Shown here one piece after another: positions 8,943-15,964 of a stretch of 64,000 nucleotides of DNA. The position numbers were made by a program, and so were the translations under genes. The stretch comes from Rathayibacter sp. VKM Ac-2857. GTDB lineage: Bacteria > Actinomycetota > Actinomycetes > Actinomycetales > Microbacteriaceae. How positions within the stretch are numbered: position 1 is the stretch's first letter; the number at the start of each line of letters is the position of its first letter. The notes below the pieces were generated by a model. It did no database searches. It was not told the DNA's origin and saw only the letters and a list, made by a program, of their open reading frames with translations. The DNA lies in NCBI RefSeq assembly GCF_013205025.1, contig NZ_JABMLE010000001.1:434001-498000 (forward strand). The letters run 5' to 3'.

Positions 8943-11067
8943 GCGCGTCCAGCTGAACCGTGTCGGCCGAGGCGACCTCGGCGTCCGCGCCGTCGAGCGC
9001 GCGGGCGGCGAGGCCGGCCTTCGCGTCGATCAGCTCGGCGATCTTCGCGTCGATCGTGTGCGCCGCGATGATGCGCCAGGCCGTGACCGGCTCCTCCTGG
9101 CCGATGCGGTGCACGCGGTCGATCGCCTGCGTCTGCTCGGCCGAGGTCCAGGACAGCTCGGCCAGGACGACGTTGGACGACGCCTGCAGGTTGACGCCGA
9201 CGCCCGCCGCGGTGAGCGAGCAGACCGCGACCGAGACGTCCGGGTCCTCGTTGAACGCGTCGATCTGCGCCTGGCGGAACGTCGCGGTCTGGTCGCCGCG
9301 GATCGACACGGAGGTGAGATCGCGCTTCTCGAAGGTGTCCTCGGCCTGGTCCATCACGTCGATGTGCTTGGCGAAGAAGACGACCTTGCCGACCGAGCGC
9401 GCCAGCTGCGAGGCGTAGTCGGCGGCGAGGGCCGCCTTGGCCTGGCCGATCCGGCGCACCATCGTGAAGACGTTCTCGCCGGTCTTGGCCGACTTCGACT
9501 CCTCGAGCTCGCTCTGCGCGACGATGCGGATGAACCGCTCGCGCTCGTCGTCGTCGAGCTCGTGCGTGATCGACGCGGTGACGGCCTTGTAGCGCTGCAG
9601 CATGCGGGCGCCGAGCTCGCGCTCCGCCTTCTGGATCGAGCGGCCGAGGTCGTCGTCGAGCTCCACCGGCAGGTCGACGATCCGCTTCGAGGGAAGGTCG
9701 GCGGCGACGTCGATCTTCTTCCGCCGGACGATGCCGAGGTCGATGACCGCCTCGCGCGCCTCCGGGTAGAAGCCGGTGTCGGCCGGGGTGAGTCCGGTGT
9801 CCTCGAGCAGGCCCATCAGCTCGGGCCCCGGCTTGGTCTCGTCGATCCAGCCGAGGAAGCGCCAGATCGCGCGGAAGTCGTCCACGTCGTTGATCAGCGG
9901 CGTCCCGGTGAGGGCGATCATCAGCGGGTCGTGCCCGGGCGTCGTCTCGCGGATCTTCGCGGCCAGCGCCAGCACGCTCTGCGAGCGCTGCGAGCGGAGG
10001 TTCTTGATGAAGTGCGCCTCGTCGACGACCATGCCGCGGAAGCCGAGGCTGCCGAGCCAGCCGATGTGCCGGTCGAGGATGTCGTAGTTGACGATGACGA
10101 CGTCGGCGAAGGCGTCGAGCGTGCCGCCGTCGCCGTGGATGACGGTGGCGCGGCGCTGCGGCGTCCAGCGCTCGACCTCGCGCGCCCAGTTCATCTTCAC
10201 GACGTTGGGCACGACGGCCAGCAGCGGGTACGAGCCGGTGACGGAGGCGGCGAGCAGGCTCTGCGCCGTCTTGCCGAGGCCCGGCTCGTCGGCGAGCAGG
10301 AAGCTGCGGTGCCCCTCGCGCGCGCCCTCGATGAAGCGGGCCTGGTGCGGCATCAGGTCGCGACCGCGCGGGGTGACCCGGTCGATCTTCGGCGGCTCGG
10401 GCAGCTCCATGCTCGCCGCGCGGCCGCCGGCGCCGTACTCGAACGCCTTGAACAGCGGTCCGAGCAGCTCCCAGTCGTCGAGGCGACGGCGGGCGGGCGT
10501 GGGCGCGCTCGCGATCGAGAAGTCCGGCGGGAGGAAGGGGTTGGCGAGCTGGCGCGCGCGCACCGACGGCGGCACGACCTGGTTGACCGGCACCTCCGGC
10601 TTGGGCTCCGGCTCGGTCACGATCAGCAGCTCGTCGGGGCTCAGCTCGGCGCCGGCCTCCAGCAGCCAGTCGCGGCGCAGCTTCTGCGCGGCCGCGGTGA
10701 TGCCGGCCTCCGACTCGAGCAGGGCGATCAGGCTGGTGTCGCGCGCCGCGGTCTTCGCGAGGATCGTCGCGATGCCGTCGAGGCGCTTCATCTCCTCCGC
10801 GCGCTGCGAGTCGCTCAGCTCGGTGTCGGTCTTCACCCGCTTGCGCTCCTCGCGCATCAGCAGGGCGATCACCAGGAACTTCGTCCGGTTGGTGGGCCCG
10901 ACCTTGCCGGTCTGGGCCTTGGCCTCGACCTCGCGCACGCGGCGGGCGAGGATCGGGATGATCCCGGAGTTGTCGACGCCGCGCGGACGCGAACGCGGGC
11001 GGGTGCCCGGGCTCGCGCTCGTCGTACGACGCGACTGACCGGACTGACGCTGGCCGCTGCGAGCCAT
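8911..11067 (-). CDS. SNF2-family DEAD/H helicase (SMARCAL1-like)
   Basis: A 718-residue SNF2 ATPase. Motifs in order: LLADEPGLGKTAQ (Walker A, about residues 255-266), VVDEAHFIKN (about 346), ALTGTPLIND (about 387), and the C-terminal helicase lobe ending with QAIDRVHRIGQEEPV. Together these are diagnostic of Swi2/Snf2 translocases, and the spacing is closest to the distal SMARCAL1/annealing-helicase group. About 230 N-terminal residues are charged and carry no recognised domain. The ATG is preceded by GAGGAGG. The role is probably fork remodelling or strand annealing in repair, inferred from the family. Three 18-bp repeats lie just upstream. Confidence 0.9.
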   Translation of the reverse strand: MARSGQRQSGQSRRTTSASPGTRPRSRPRGVDNSGIIPILARRVREVEAKAQTGKVGPTNRTKFLVIALLMREERKRVKTDTELSDSQRAEEMKRLDGIATILAKTAARDTSLIALLESEAGITAAAQKLRRDWLLEAGAELSPDELLIVTEPEPKPEVPVNQVVPPSVRARQLANPFLPPDFSIASAPTPARRRLDDWELLGPLFKAFEYGAGGRAASMELPEPPKIDRVTPRGRDLMPHQARFIEGAREGHRSFLLADEPGLGKTAQSLLAASVTGSYPLLAVVPNVVKMNWAREVERWTPQRRATVIHGDGGTLDAFADVVIVNYDILDRHIGWLGSLGFRGMVVDEAHFIKNLRSQRSQSVLALAAKIRETTPGHDPLMIALTGTPLINDVDDFRAIWRFLGWIDETKPGPELMGLLEDTGLTPADTGFYPEAREAVIDLGIVRRKKIDVAADLPSKRIVDLPVELDDDLGRSIQKAERELGARMLQRYKAVTASITHELDDDERERFIRIVAQSELEESKSAKTGENVFTMVRRIGQAKAALAADYASQLARSVGKVVFFAKHIDVMDQAEDTFEKRDLTSVSIRGDQTATFRQAQIDAFNEDPDVSVAVCSLTAAGVGVNLQASSNVVLAELSWTSAEQTQAIDRVHRIGQEEPVTAWRIIAAHTIDAKIAELIDAKAGLAARALDGADAEVASADTVQLDALMHVLREAIG

Positions 11068-11130
11068 GCTCCTCCTCGACGTGGACGGGGGCGGAGGAGG
11101 GGGTTCCCGCGCTCTACCGTCGCATTGCAC

Positions 11131-11184
11131 TGTGCGTGTCTTGCGTGCTGTGCGTGTCTTGCCTGCACTGCGTGTGTTGCACTG
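11131..11184. repeat. Three tandem 18-bp repeats upstream of the SNF2 gene
   Basis: Exact period of 18 bp: units at 11131-11148, 11149-11166 and 11167-11184. The first two read TGTGCGTGTCTTGC followed by GTGC or CTGC; the third reads ACTGCGTGTGTTGCACTG. They begin 64 bp upstream of the SNF2 start codon and look like protein-binding iterons in its promoter region. No -10 box is clear. The rest of the 295-bp gap (11068-11362) holds the palindrome at 11250 and nothing else recognised. Confidence 0.75.
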
Positions 11185-11249
11185 GCCGCGTCGCGTCGGG
11201 GACGAGACGGGCACCGATGCACCCGGTGGCCGTCGGGAACTCCGAGCAA

Positions 11250-11264
11250 CGGGTCTGAGACCCG
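11250..11264. terminator. Short palindrome, possible terminator
   Basis: CGGGTCT-G-AGACCCG is a perfect palindrome with one central base, about 100 bp downstream of the DUF6804-like gene on the minus strand. There is no T-run, so a protein-binding site is equally possible. Confidence 0.3.
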
Positions 11265-11362
11265 GTCGCAGCATCCCCGGCGTGCGGGTGCGCGACGAGT
11301 CTACTCCTCAGCGCCGGATCGGCGGCATCCGAAGCCTGCGGGCGCGTCCGGCGCCTGCGGGA

Positions 11363-11734
11363 TCACTCGGCGACGCGCACCCGGATGATCAGGCCCGCGG
11401 CGACCACGACGCCGACCGCGGCGAGGTGGAGCGAGGACCAGACGGCGTCGGGGAAGGAGAACGGGAACACCGGGTTCCAGAGCACGACGATCGGCGCGAG
11501 CCCGATCAGCCAGTAGTACGCCTTCGCCTGGATGGCGAACCAGCCGATCACGGCCGCGAGGATCGCCACCGGGTAGCGCACGAAGTCGTACGCGTCGCCG
11601 CCGACCAGCGCGAGCCCCGCGAGCAGGATGATCGCTGCGAGGATCCCCGGCGCCAGCGCCATCCGCGCGCTCGAGCGGGACGGGTAGCGGGCGGTCGTGC
11701 CGCCGCGCGGGGGGCCGGACTTCTTCGCGTTCAC
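11363..11734 (-). CDS. Small membrane protein (DUF6804-like)
   Basis: A 123-residue protein with a basic N-terminus (NAKKSGPPRGG) and about four hydrophobic segments: GILAAIILLAGLALVG, YPVAILAAVIGWFAIQ, YYWLIGLAPIVVLW, and the stretch ending VVAAGLIIRV. The pattern resembles the DUF6804 group of actinobacterial membrane proteins; the function is unknown. The GTG at 11734 is chosen because a TACGAT -10 box ends exactly 6 nt before it, implying a leaderless mRNA. An in-frame GTG at 11758 is the alternative. The gene stands alone. Confidence 0.65.
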   Translation of the reverse strand: MNAKKSGPPRGGTTARYPSRSSARMALAPGILAAIILLAGLALVGGDAYDFVRYPVAILAAVIGWFAIQAKAYYWLIGLAPIVVLWNPVFPFSFPDAVWSSLHLAAVGVVVAAGLIIRVRVAE

Positions 11735-11740
11735 CCGTCG

Positions 11741-11746
11741 ATCGTA
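11741..11746 (-). promoter_or_regulatory. -10 box, leaderless start of the DUF6804-like gene
   Basis: TACGAT on the minus strand, 6 nt before the GTG at 11734. Confidence 0.55.
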
Positions 11747-11806
11747 CGGGGCGGGCACGACCGCTCCGCCCCGGACCCCGCACGGTCCCGCTCGGCTCCC
11801 GCCCCC

Positions 11807-12105
11807 TCACGCGAACCGACCCGAGCCGGGCGCACGCCCACCCACGGGCCCCAGAACGCGTCCACTCGTAGACTCACACCCCCGCGCCGTCACGAACGGA
11901 CCCGAATCGGGGCCAGACCCACCCGAAGACCCCGTCAGCCGTCCGCTCGGCCTCCTCACCCCGAGCGAAGAGACCCGGACGGGGCGCGAATACGCCCGCA
12001 GACCCCATCCAGCGTCGACTCGATGGCCCGCGGCCCCGCTCGTGAGCGAACGGACCCGAACCGGGTTGGGGCAGGCCGGCACATCCCAGCACGGGTCCGC
12101 TCGAG
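11807..12105. repeat. Degenerate tandem array of units about 70-83 bp long
   Basis: Four related units begin near 11807, 11890, 11960 and 12041. Each opens with a variant of GAACGGACCCGAACCGGGG and ends 40-50 bp later with a variant of GCGTCCACTCG (at about 11857, 11937, 12011 and 12092). A fifth, weaker tail (GGTCCCGCTCGG) lies near 11785. The array fills most of the 492-bp gap between the DUF6804-like gene and csoR. The open frames across it follow the repeat and show no domain, so it is treated as non-coding. Confidence 0.65.
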
Positions 12106-12120
12106 CGCGGCACGCCGATC

Positions 12121-12178
12121 GAGACGACGCGAGACGGTCGCCGACGTGTTCATGGGTCACAGCCCGCGTCGTCTCGCG
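12121..12178. repeat. Overlapping inverted repeats upstream of csoR
   Basis: GAGACGACGCG (12121-12131) is the exact reverse complement of 12165-12175. CGCGAGAC (12128-12135) is the exact reverse complement of 12171-12178. The arms overlap, so only one pairing can form at a time. The site ends 37 bp before the csoR -10 box, so it acts as DNA rather than as leader RNA, if at all. Confidence 0.55.
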
Positions 12179-12183
12179 GACGG

Positions 12184-12200
12184 ATACCCCCGCCGGGTAT
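12184..12200. promoter_or_regulatory. Candidate CsoR operator
   Basis: ATACCC-CCGCC-GGGTAT, an inverted repeat with the C/G-tract and TAT ends typical of CsoR/RcnR-family operators. It occupies the -35 region of the csoR promoter, which fits autorepression by the apo-protein. Confidence 0.65.
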
Positions 12201-12214
12201 CGGTACTCCGGGCG

Positions 12215-12220
12215 TAAACT
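12215..12220 (+). promoter_or_regulatory. -10 box, leaderless start of csoR
   Basis: TAAACT, ending 6 nt before the GTG start codon at 12227 and 14 bp after the candidate operator. Confidence 0.6.
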
Positions 12221-12226
12221 GGGCGG

Positions 12227-12505
12227 GTGATCGAGGATCTGAAGAAGCGCTCCCTGCACCGTGCCCGCATCCTGGCGGGCCAGATGCGCGGCCTCGAGAA
12301 GGCCATCGAGAACGAGGACTACTGCGTCGACATCGTCACGCAGTCGCTCGCCATCCAGAAGTCGCTCGGCTCGCTGAACAAGCTGATCGTCGAGAACCAC
12401 CTGCGCACCCACGTCACCGCGATGTTCGACGAGGGCGGCGACGCGCGCGAGGCCGCCATCGCCGAGCTCGTGAAGATCTTCGAGCTCTCCAACAACCGCT
12501 CGTGA
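12227..12505 (+). CDS. csoR: CsoR/RcnR-family metal-sensing repressor
   Basis: A 92-residue all-helical DUF156 repressor. It shows the family core LHRARILAGQMRGLEKAIE, then Y32-C33, then the QSLAIQKSLGSLNK helix and NHLRTHV. Putative metal ligands are C33, H58 and H62. Copper CsoR proteins have Cys-His-Cys; here the last ligand is histidine. Nickel/cobalt RcnR also uses Cys-His-His but adds an N-terminal His that is absent here. The effector is therefore uncertain. No copper ATPase or chaperone gene is adjacent. The stop overlaps the macrodomain gene start (GTGA), so the two are coupled. Confidence 0.88.
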   Translation: MIEDLKKRSLHRARILAGQMRGLEKAIENEDYCVDIVTQSLAIQKSLGSLNKLIVENHLRTHVTAMFDEGGDAREAAIAELVKIFELSNNRS

Positions 12506-13026
12506 CCGCGCTCACCGCCGTCCGCGGCGACATCACCCGCGAACAGGTCGACGTGATCGTCAACGCCGCCAATTCGTCGCTGCTCGGCGGCGGCGGGGTC
12601 GACGGCGCGATCCACCGCGCGGGCGGCCCCGAGATCCTCGAGGAGTGCCGGCGCCTCCGGGCGGGCGAGCTGCGCGACGGACTCCCCGCCGGCTCCGCGG
12701 TCGCGACCACCGCCGGCCGCCTCCCCGCCCGCTGGGTCGTGCACACCGTCGGTCCCGTGTACTCGCGGAGCGACGACCGCTCCGCCGTCCTCGCCTCCGC
12801 CTACACCGAGTCGATCCGCGTCGCCCGTTTCCTCGGCGCCCGGACCGTCGCCTTCCCCGCCGTCTCCGCCGGCGTCTACGGCTGGCCGATGGCCAGCGCG
12901 GCCCGCATCGCCGTCGACTCCGTCCGGCTCGCCGCCGCCGAGGACGGCCCGGGCGCCCTCGACGAGGTCCGCTTCGTGCTCTTCTCGGACGACGCGCTCG
13001 CCGCCTTCCGCGAGGCGCTCGCCTAG
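12502..13026 (+). CDS. Macrodomain protein, O-acetyl-ADP-ribose deacetylase-like
   Basis: A 174-residue single macrodomain of the YmdB/MacroD type, which removes ADP-ribose or O-acetyl-ADP-ribose groups. It shows GDITREQVDVIVNAAN, the catalytic loop NSSLLGGGGVDGAIHRAGG, WVVHTVGPVY, and the second loop PAVSAGVYGWP. All substrate-loop residues look intact. The GTG start overlaps the csoR stop, so it is probably controlled by the same metal-responsive promoter, an unusual pairing. The gene ends in CTAG, a palindrome that is also the stop of the convergent gene. Confidence 0.92.
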   Translation: MTALTAVRGDITREQVDVIVNAANSSLLGGGGVDGAIHRAGGPEILEECRRLRAGELRDGLPAGSAVATTAGRLPARWVVHTVGPVYSRSDDRSAVLASAYTESIRVARFLGARTVAFPAVSAGVYGWPMASAARIAVDSVRLAAAEDGPGALDEVRFVLFSDDALAAFREALA

Positions 13027-13421
13027 CTCGCCGTCCCGGTCGCGGCGCCGGTGCCCGTGCCCGCTCCGGTACCGGAGTCCGTCCCCGAGTCCGTCCCGGT
13101 GCCGGTCCCCTGGCCGCCGAACGACCCGGGCCCGCCGCCGCCGGGGAAGCCGCCGTCCGGCATCCCGCCGCGCTGAGACGGGTCGAATCCGCTCACGGCG
13201 GAGGACCCGACCGCGTTTCCGACGGCGTAGCCGATCCCGAAGCCGCCGCCCAGCAGCAGCAGACCGGCGAGGACGGCGAGCGCGATCCACCGGACGCGGC
13301 GCCGTCGCCAGAGCGGCTGCCGCGGCTGCGCCGGCTCCGACGCGCTCGGTGCCGCGGTCCCCGCCGTCGGCGGCGGCCACTCGGCCGTCCCCGGTGCCTG
13401 GTTCTCGATCGTGCTGCTCAT
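13023..13421 (-). CDS. Single-pass membrane protein with Gly/Thr-rich tail
   Basis: A 132-residue protein of unknown function. A Pro/Ala/Glu-rich N-terminus of about 40 residues is followed by RRRRVRW and one membrane helix (IALAVLAGLLLLGGGFGIGY). Beyond the helix lies a low-complexity tail of Gly-Gly-Pro runs and GTGTDSGTDSGTG repeats. By the positive-inside rule the tail faces outside. The ATG is supported by CCGGAGG about 8 nt upstream. The stop codon sits in the same CTAG as that of the convergent macrodomain gene. Confidence 0.7.
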   Translation of the reverse strand: MSSTIENQAPGTAEWPPPTAGTAAPSASEPAQPRQPLWRRRRVRWIALAVLAGLLLLGGGFGIGYAVGNAVGSSAVSGFDPSQRGGMPDGGFPGGGGPGSFGGQGTGTGTDSGTDSGTGAGTGTGAATGTAS

Positions 13422-13564
13422 GCTGCGCCTCCGGCTCTCGTCCGCACCCGGCCGGGTGCACGATCGACAGTGCCGTCGCCGCCTATGCCTCGGGCAAGAA
13501 CCGCTGATCGATCCCCGAAGAGCCGACCGGCGGAGCGCTTTCTCTCGAGCGCCCGTGGAACGAC

Positions 13565-13599
13565 GGAGGGAGCCGGACCCCTCGGTCACGGCTCCCTCC
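13565..13599 (-). terminator. Hairpin downstream of the SGNH hydrolase gene
   Basis: GGAGGGAGCCG (13565-13575) pairs perfectly with 13589-13599 around a 13-nt loop. It lies 31 bp past the stop of the minus-strand hydrolase gene. There is no T-run, as is common in very GC-rich actinobacteria. Confidence 0.45.
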
Positions 13600-13629
13600 G
13601 GCTCCGCAGAACTGCTCGACGGCGAGGCG

Positions 13630-14253
13630 CTACGCCGTCTTCGGCCGCGCGAACTCGTCGTACGGCAGCGTGATCGGCCGGGTGCGCGGCGGCATCCGCA
13701 GCACGGAGTCCAGGGCCGGGCCGAGGGCCTCGCGCCAGGCGCCGTAGCCGGCCTCGTTGAGGTGCAGGCCGTCGGGCGAGTACTGCTCGAGCAGGGCGCC
13801 GTCCTCGCCGGCGAGCACCGGCCAGAGGTCGAGGTAGCCGGCGTGCGCGGTGGGCGCGAACTGCCAGAGGTGGCGGTTGACCTCGCGGATCTGCGCGCCG
13901 AACTCGCGGGCGCGCGGCAGGATCGACGTCACCAGGATCCGCACGTCGGGGAGGTCACGACGGAAGGTCGCGACGATGGTCTCGATGTTGCGCACGATGT
14001 GCTCGGTGGTGCGGTGGTAGGCCAGGTCGTTCGTCCCGACGAGCAGGACCACCGTGTCGGGCGCCCCCTCGACGAGCTCCGGCAGCCGCTCGACCACGTC
14101 GTCGCTGGTCGCCCCGCCGATGCCCTCGTCGACGACCGTCGACGCCGTCAACCACTCGTCCCAGGACCCGCCCTGGATGATGCTGTCGCCGATGAAGGCG
14201 ACCTTTCCCAGCTGGAGATCGCGCCCCGCGTCCGTGTCCGATCGTTCGCTCAT
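13630..14253 (-). CDS. SGNH/GDSL-family hydrolase (esterase)
   Basis: A 207-residue cytoplasmic SGNH hydrolase. Block I is FIGDSIIQG with nucleophile S24. Block III is VGTND. Block V is DGLHLNEAG with D161 and H164 completing the triad. No signal peptide is present. It probably hydrolyses carboxyl or acetyl esters, but the substrate is not predictable. The ATG at 14253 is chosen because GAGAGGAG lies 6-7 nt upstream; an upstream in-frame ATG at 14313 lacks a site. Confidence 0.85.
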   Translation of the reverse strand: MSERSDTDAGRDLQLGKVAFIGDSIIQGGSWDEWLTASTVVDEGIGGATSDDVVERLPELVEGAPDTVVLLVGTNDLAYHRTTEHIVRNIETIVATFRRDLPDVRILVTSILPRAREFGAQIREVNRHLWQFAPTAHAGYLDLWPVLAGEDGALLEQYSPDGLHLNEAGYGAWREALGPALDSVLRMPPRTRPITLPYDEFARPKTA

Positions 14254-14309
14254 CGTGCTCCTCTCGTTCGCGTCCGAGGCGGCGTCGCCGCCCGCGGACC
14301 CCTCCATTG

Positions 14310-15857
14310 TCACCGCTGCGCCCCGCGCCCACCAGGGGAGCGCTCCTCGCCGGCGTCGGCGAGGTCGGCGGCGGTGGCCGTGATGCGGTTGGCCATCCCG
14401 TTGAAGATCACGCCGTGGAAGGGCAGGATCGCGAACCAGTAGAGCCGCCCGCCGAGCCCCTGCGGGAAGAAGACGGCACGCTGCGTGTAGACGGATCCGC
14501 CGTCCTCACCGGGCTCCGCGCGCATCTCCAGCCAGGCGCCGCCGGGCACCTTCATCTCGGCGCGCAGGCGCAGCAGCGTCGGCCGCTCGATCGCCTCGAC
14601 GCGCCAGAAGTCCAGCGCGTCGCCCGCGTGCAGCCGCTCGGAGTCGCGGCGCCCGCGCTGCAGGCCCACTCCCCCGACGAGCTTGTCCATCCAGCCGCGG
14701 ATCGCCCAGGCCAGCGGGAACGAGTACCAGCCGTTGGTGCCGCCGATGCCCTCGATGACCCGCCAGAGCTTCGCCGGGTCGGCGTCCGTCCGGCGCACCT
14801 TGAGGTCGACGTAGACCGTGTGGCCGGCCCACTCCGGGTCGCTCGGCAGCGGGTCGCTGGGAGCGCCGACGACCTCGGCGTTCTGCCAGCTGGTCTCGAT
14901 CTCGCCCGCCTGCATCTTGCCCAGCGCGAGGCGCACCGAGCGGCGGTACGGCGTCAGCCCGCCCTCGGGGTCCGGGATCAGCCCGCGGATGTCGTCCTCG
15001 CGCACGACGCAGTCGTACTGCAGCGAGGCGATGATCGGCACCGCGAGCGAGCGCGGGATCGGCGTCACCAGGTTGACCCACTGCGAGGCGAGCCACGGCG
15101 TGAAGACCGGCAGCGAGGCGATCGGCCGCTGCGCGAGCCCCGCCTCGACCGCGTAGCCGTTCATCATCTGGCCGTAGCGGAGCACGTCCGGCCCGCCGAT
15201 GTCGAAGGTGCGGTTCAGCGTCGCGTCCTCGAGGGCGGCGGCGCCGAGCAGGTAGTGCATCACGTCGCGGACGGCGATCGGCTGGATGAAGTTGCGCACC
15301 CACTGCGGGGCCGGCATGTAGGGCAGCACGTCGGTGAGGTGGCGCACCATCTCGAACGAGGTCGAGCCGGAGCCGATGATGACGCCGGCCTGCAGCGCGA
15401 TCGTCGGCACGCCGGAGGCCATCAGGATGCGGCCGACCTCGGCCCGCGAGCGCAGGTGCGGCGACAGCGTCTCCACATCGGGGTGCAGACCGCCGAGGTA
15501 GACGATCCGCTCGACACCGGCGGCGATTGCGGCCTCGGCCACGTTCGTCGCGGCGCGGCTCTCGACCTGCTCGAAGCGCGCGTGGTCGGCGCCGGAGCCC
15601 ATCGAGTGCACGAGGTAGTAGAGGACGCCGACGCCCTCGAAGGCGGCGGCCAGCGACTCCGGATCGCTGAGATCGCCCTGGGCGACCTCGACGTCGCCGG
15701 CCCACGGGACCTCGGCGAGCTTGCGCGGGTCGCGGACCAGCACGCGGACGCGGTAGCCGGCCTCGAGCAGGCGCGGGGTGAGGCGGCCGCCGATGTAGCC
15801 GGTCGCCCCCGTGACGAGCGCCAGCGGGCGCGACGGGGCGGGTGAGGATTCGCTCAT
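14310..15857 (-). CDS. SDR-family NAD(P)-binding protein fused to DUF2867
   Basis: A 515-residue protein. The N-terminal Rossmann domain, of the atypical extended SDR/NmrA type, starts with GATGYIGGRL (residues 17-26). It continues with VRDPRK, GDLSDP and YLVHSM through about residue 330. From about residue 345 to the end is a DUF2867 domain with WRVIEGIGGTNGWYSFPLAW, FWRVEAIE and a hydrophobic end (LYWFAILPFHGVIFNGMA). This architecture is common in actinobacteria and of unknown substrate. A TAGCGT -10 box ends 6 nt before the ATG, so the mRNA is probably leaderless. Confidence 0.88.
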   Translation of the reverse strand: MSESSPAPSRPLALVTGATGYIGGRLTPRLLEAGYRVRVLVRDPRKLAEVPWAGDVEVAQGDLSDPESLAAAFEGVGVLYYLVHSMGSGADHARFEQVESRAATNVAEAAIAAGVERIVYLGGLHPDVETLSPHLRSRAEVGRILMASGVPTIALQAGVIIGSGSTSFEMVRHLTDVLPYMPAPQWVRNFIQPIAVRDVMHYLLGAAALEDATLNRTFDIGGPDVLRYGQMMNGYAVEAGLAQRPIASLPVFTPWLASQWVNLVTPIPRSLAVPIIASLQYDCVVREDDIRGLIPDPEGGLTPYRRSVRLALGKMQAGEIETSWQNAEVVGAPSDPLPSDPEWAGHTVYVDLKVRRTDADPAKLWRVIEGIGGTNGWYSFPLAWAIRGWMDKLVGGVGLQRGRRDSERLHAGDALDFWRVEAIERPTLLRLRAEMKVPGGAWLEMRAEPGEDGGSVYTQRAVFFPQGLGGRLYWFAILPFHGVIFNGMANRITATAADLADAGEERSPGGRGAQR

Positions 15858-15863
15858 GCGGCC

Positions 15864-15869
15864 ACGCTA
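15864..15869 (-). promoter_or_regulatory. -10 box, leaderless start of the SDR-DUF2867 gene
   Basis: TAGCGT on the minus strand, 6 nt before the ATG at 15857. Confidence 0.6.
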
Positions 15870-15964
15870 CGCCGACGCCCCTGGGCGCTCTCCCGCTGGT
15901 GCGCGGGCACGGCCGCTGCTAGGGCCGCCGTCACGGTCGAGGGAGGGCCTCCCCGCGCGCCGGG

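Noticed and set aside
11131-11184. Iterons as a replication origin
   Set aside because: No Rep gene, no AT-rich melting region, and the context is chromosomal housekeeping genes.
8935-11388. An 817-codon open frame on the plus strand opposite the SNF2 helicase gene
   Set aside because: It has no domain, is Asp/Arg/Ala-biased as expected for a GC-rich complement, and lies wholly over a gene with clear motifs. The same applies to the other long opposite-strand frames over infB, proS, atpA and sbcC.
11697-12230. A 177-codon Pro-rich open frame upstream of csoR
   Set aside because: It overlaps the DUF6804-like promoter, runs through the degenerate array and has repeat-driven composition without a start signal.
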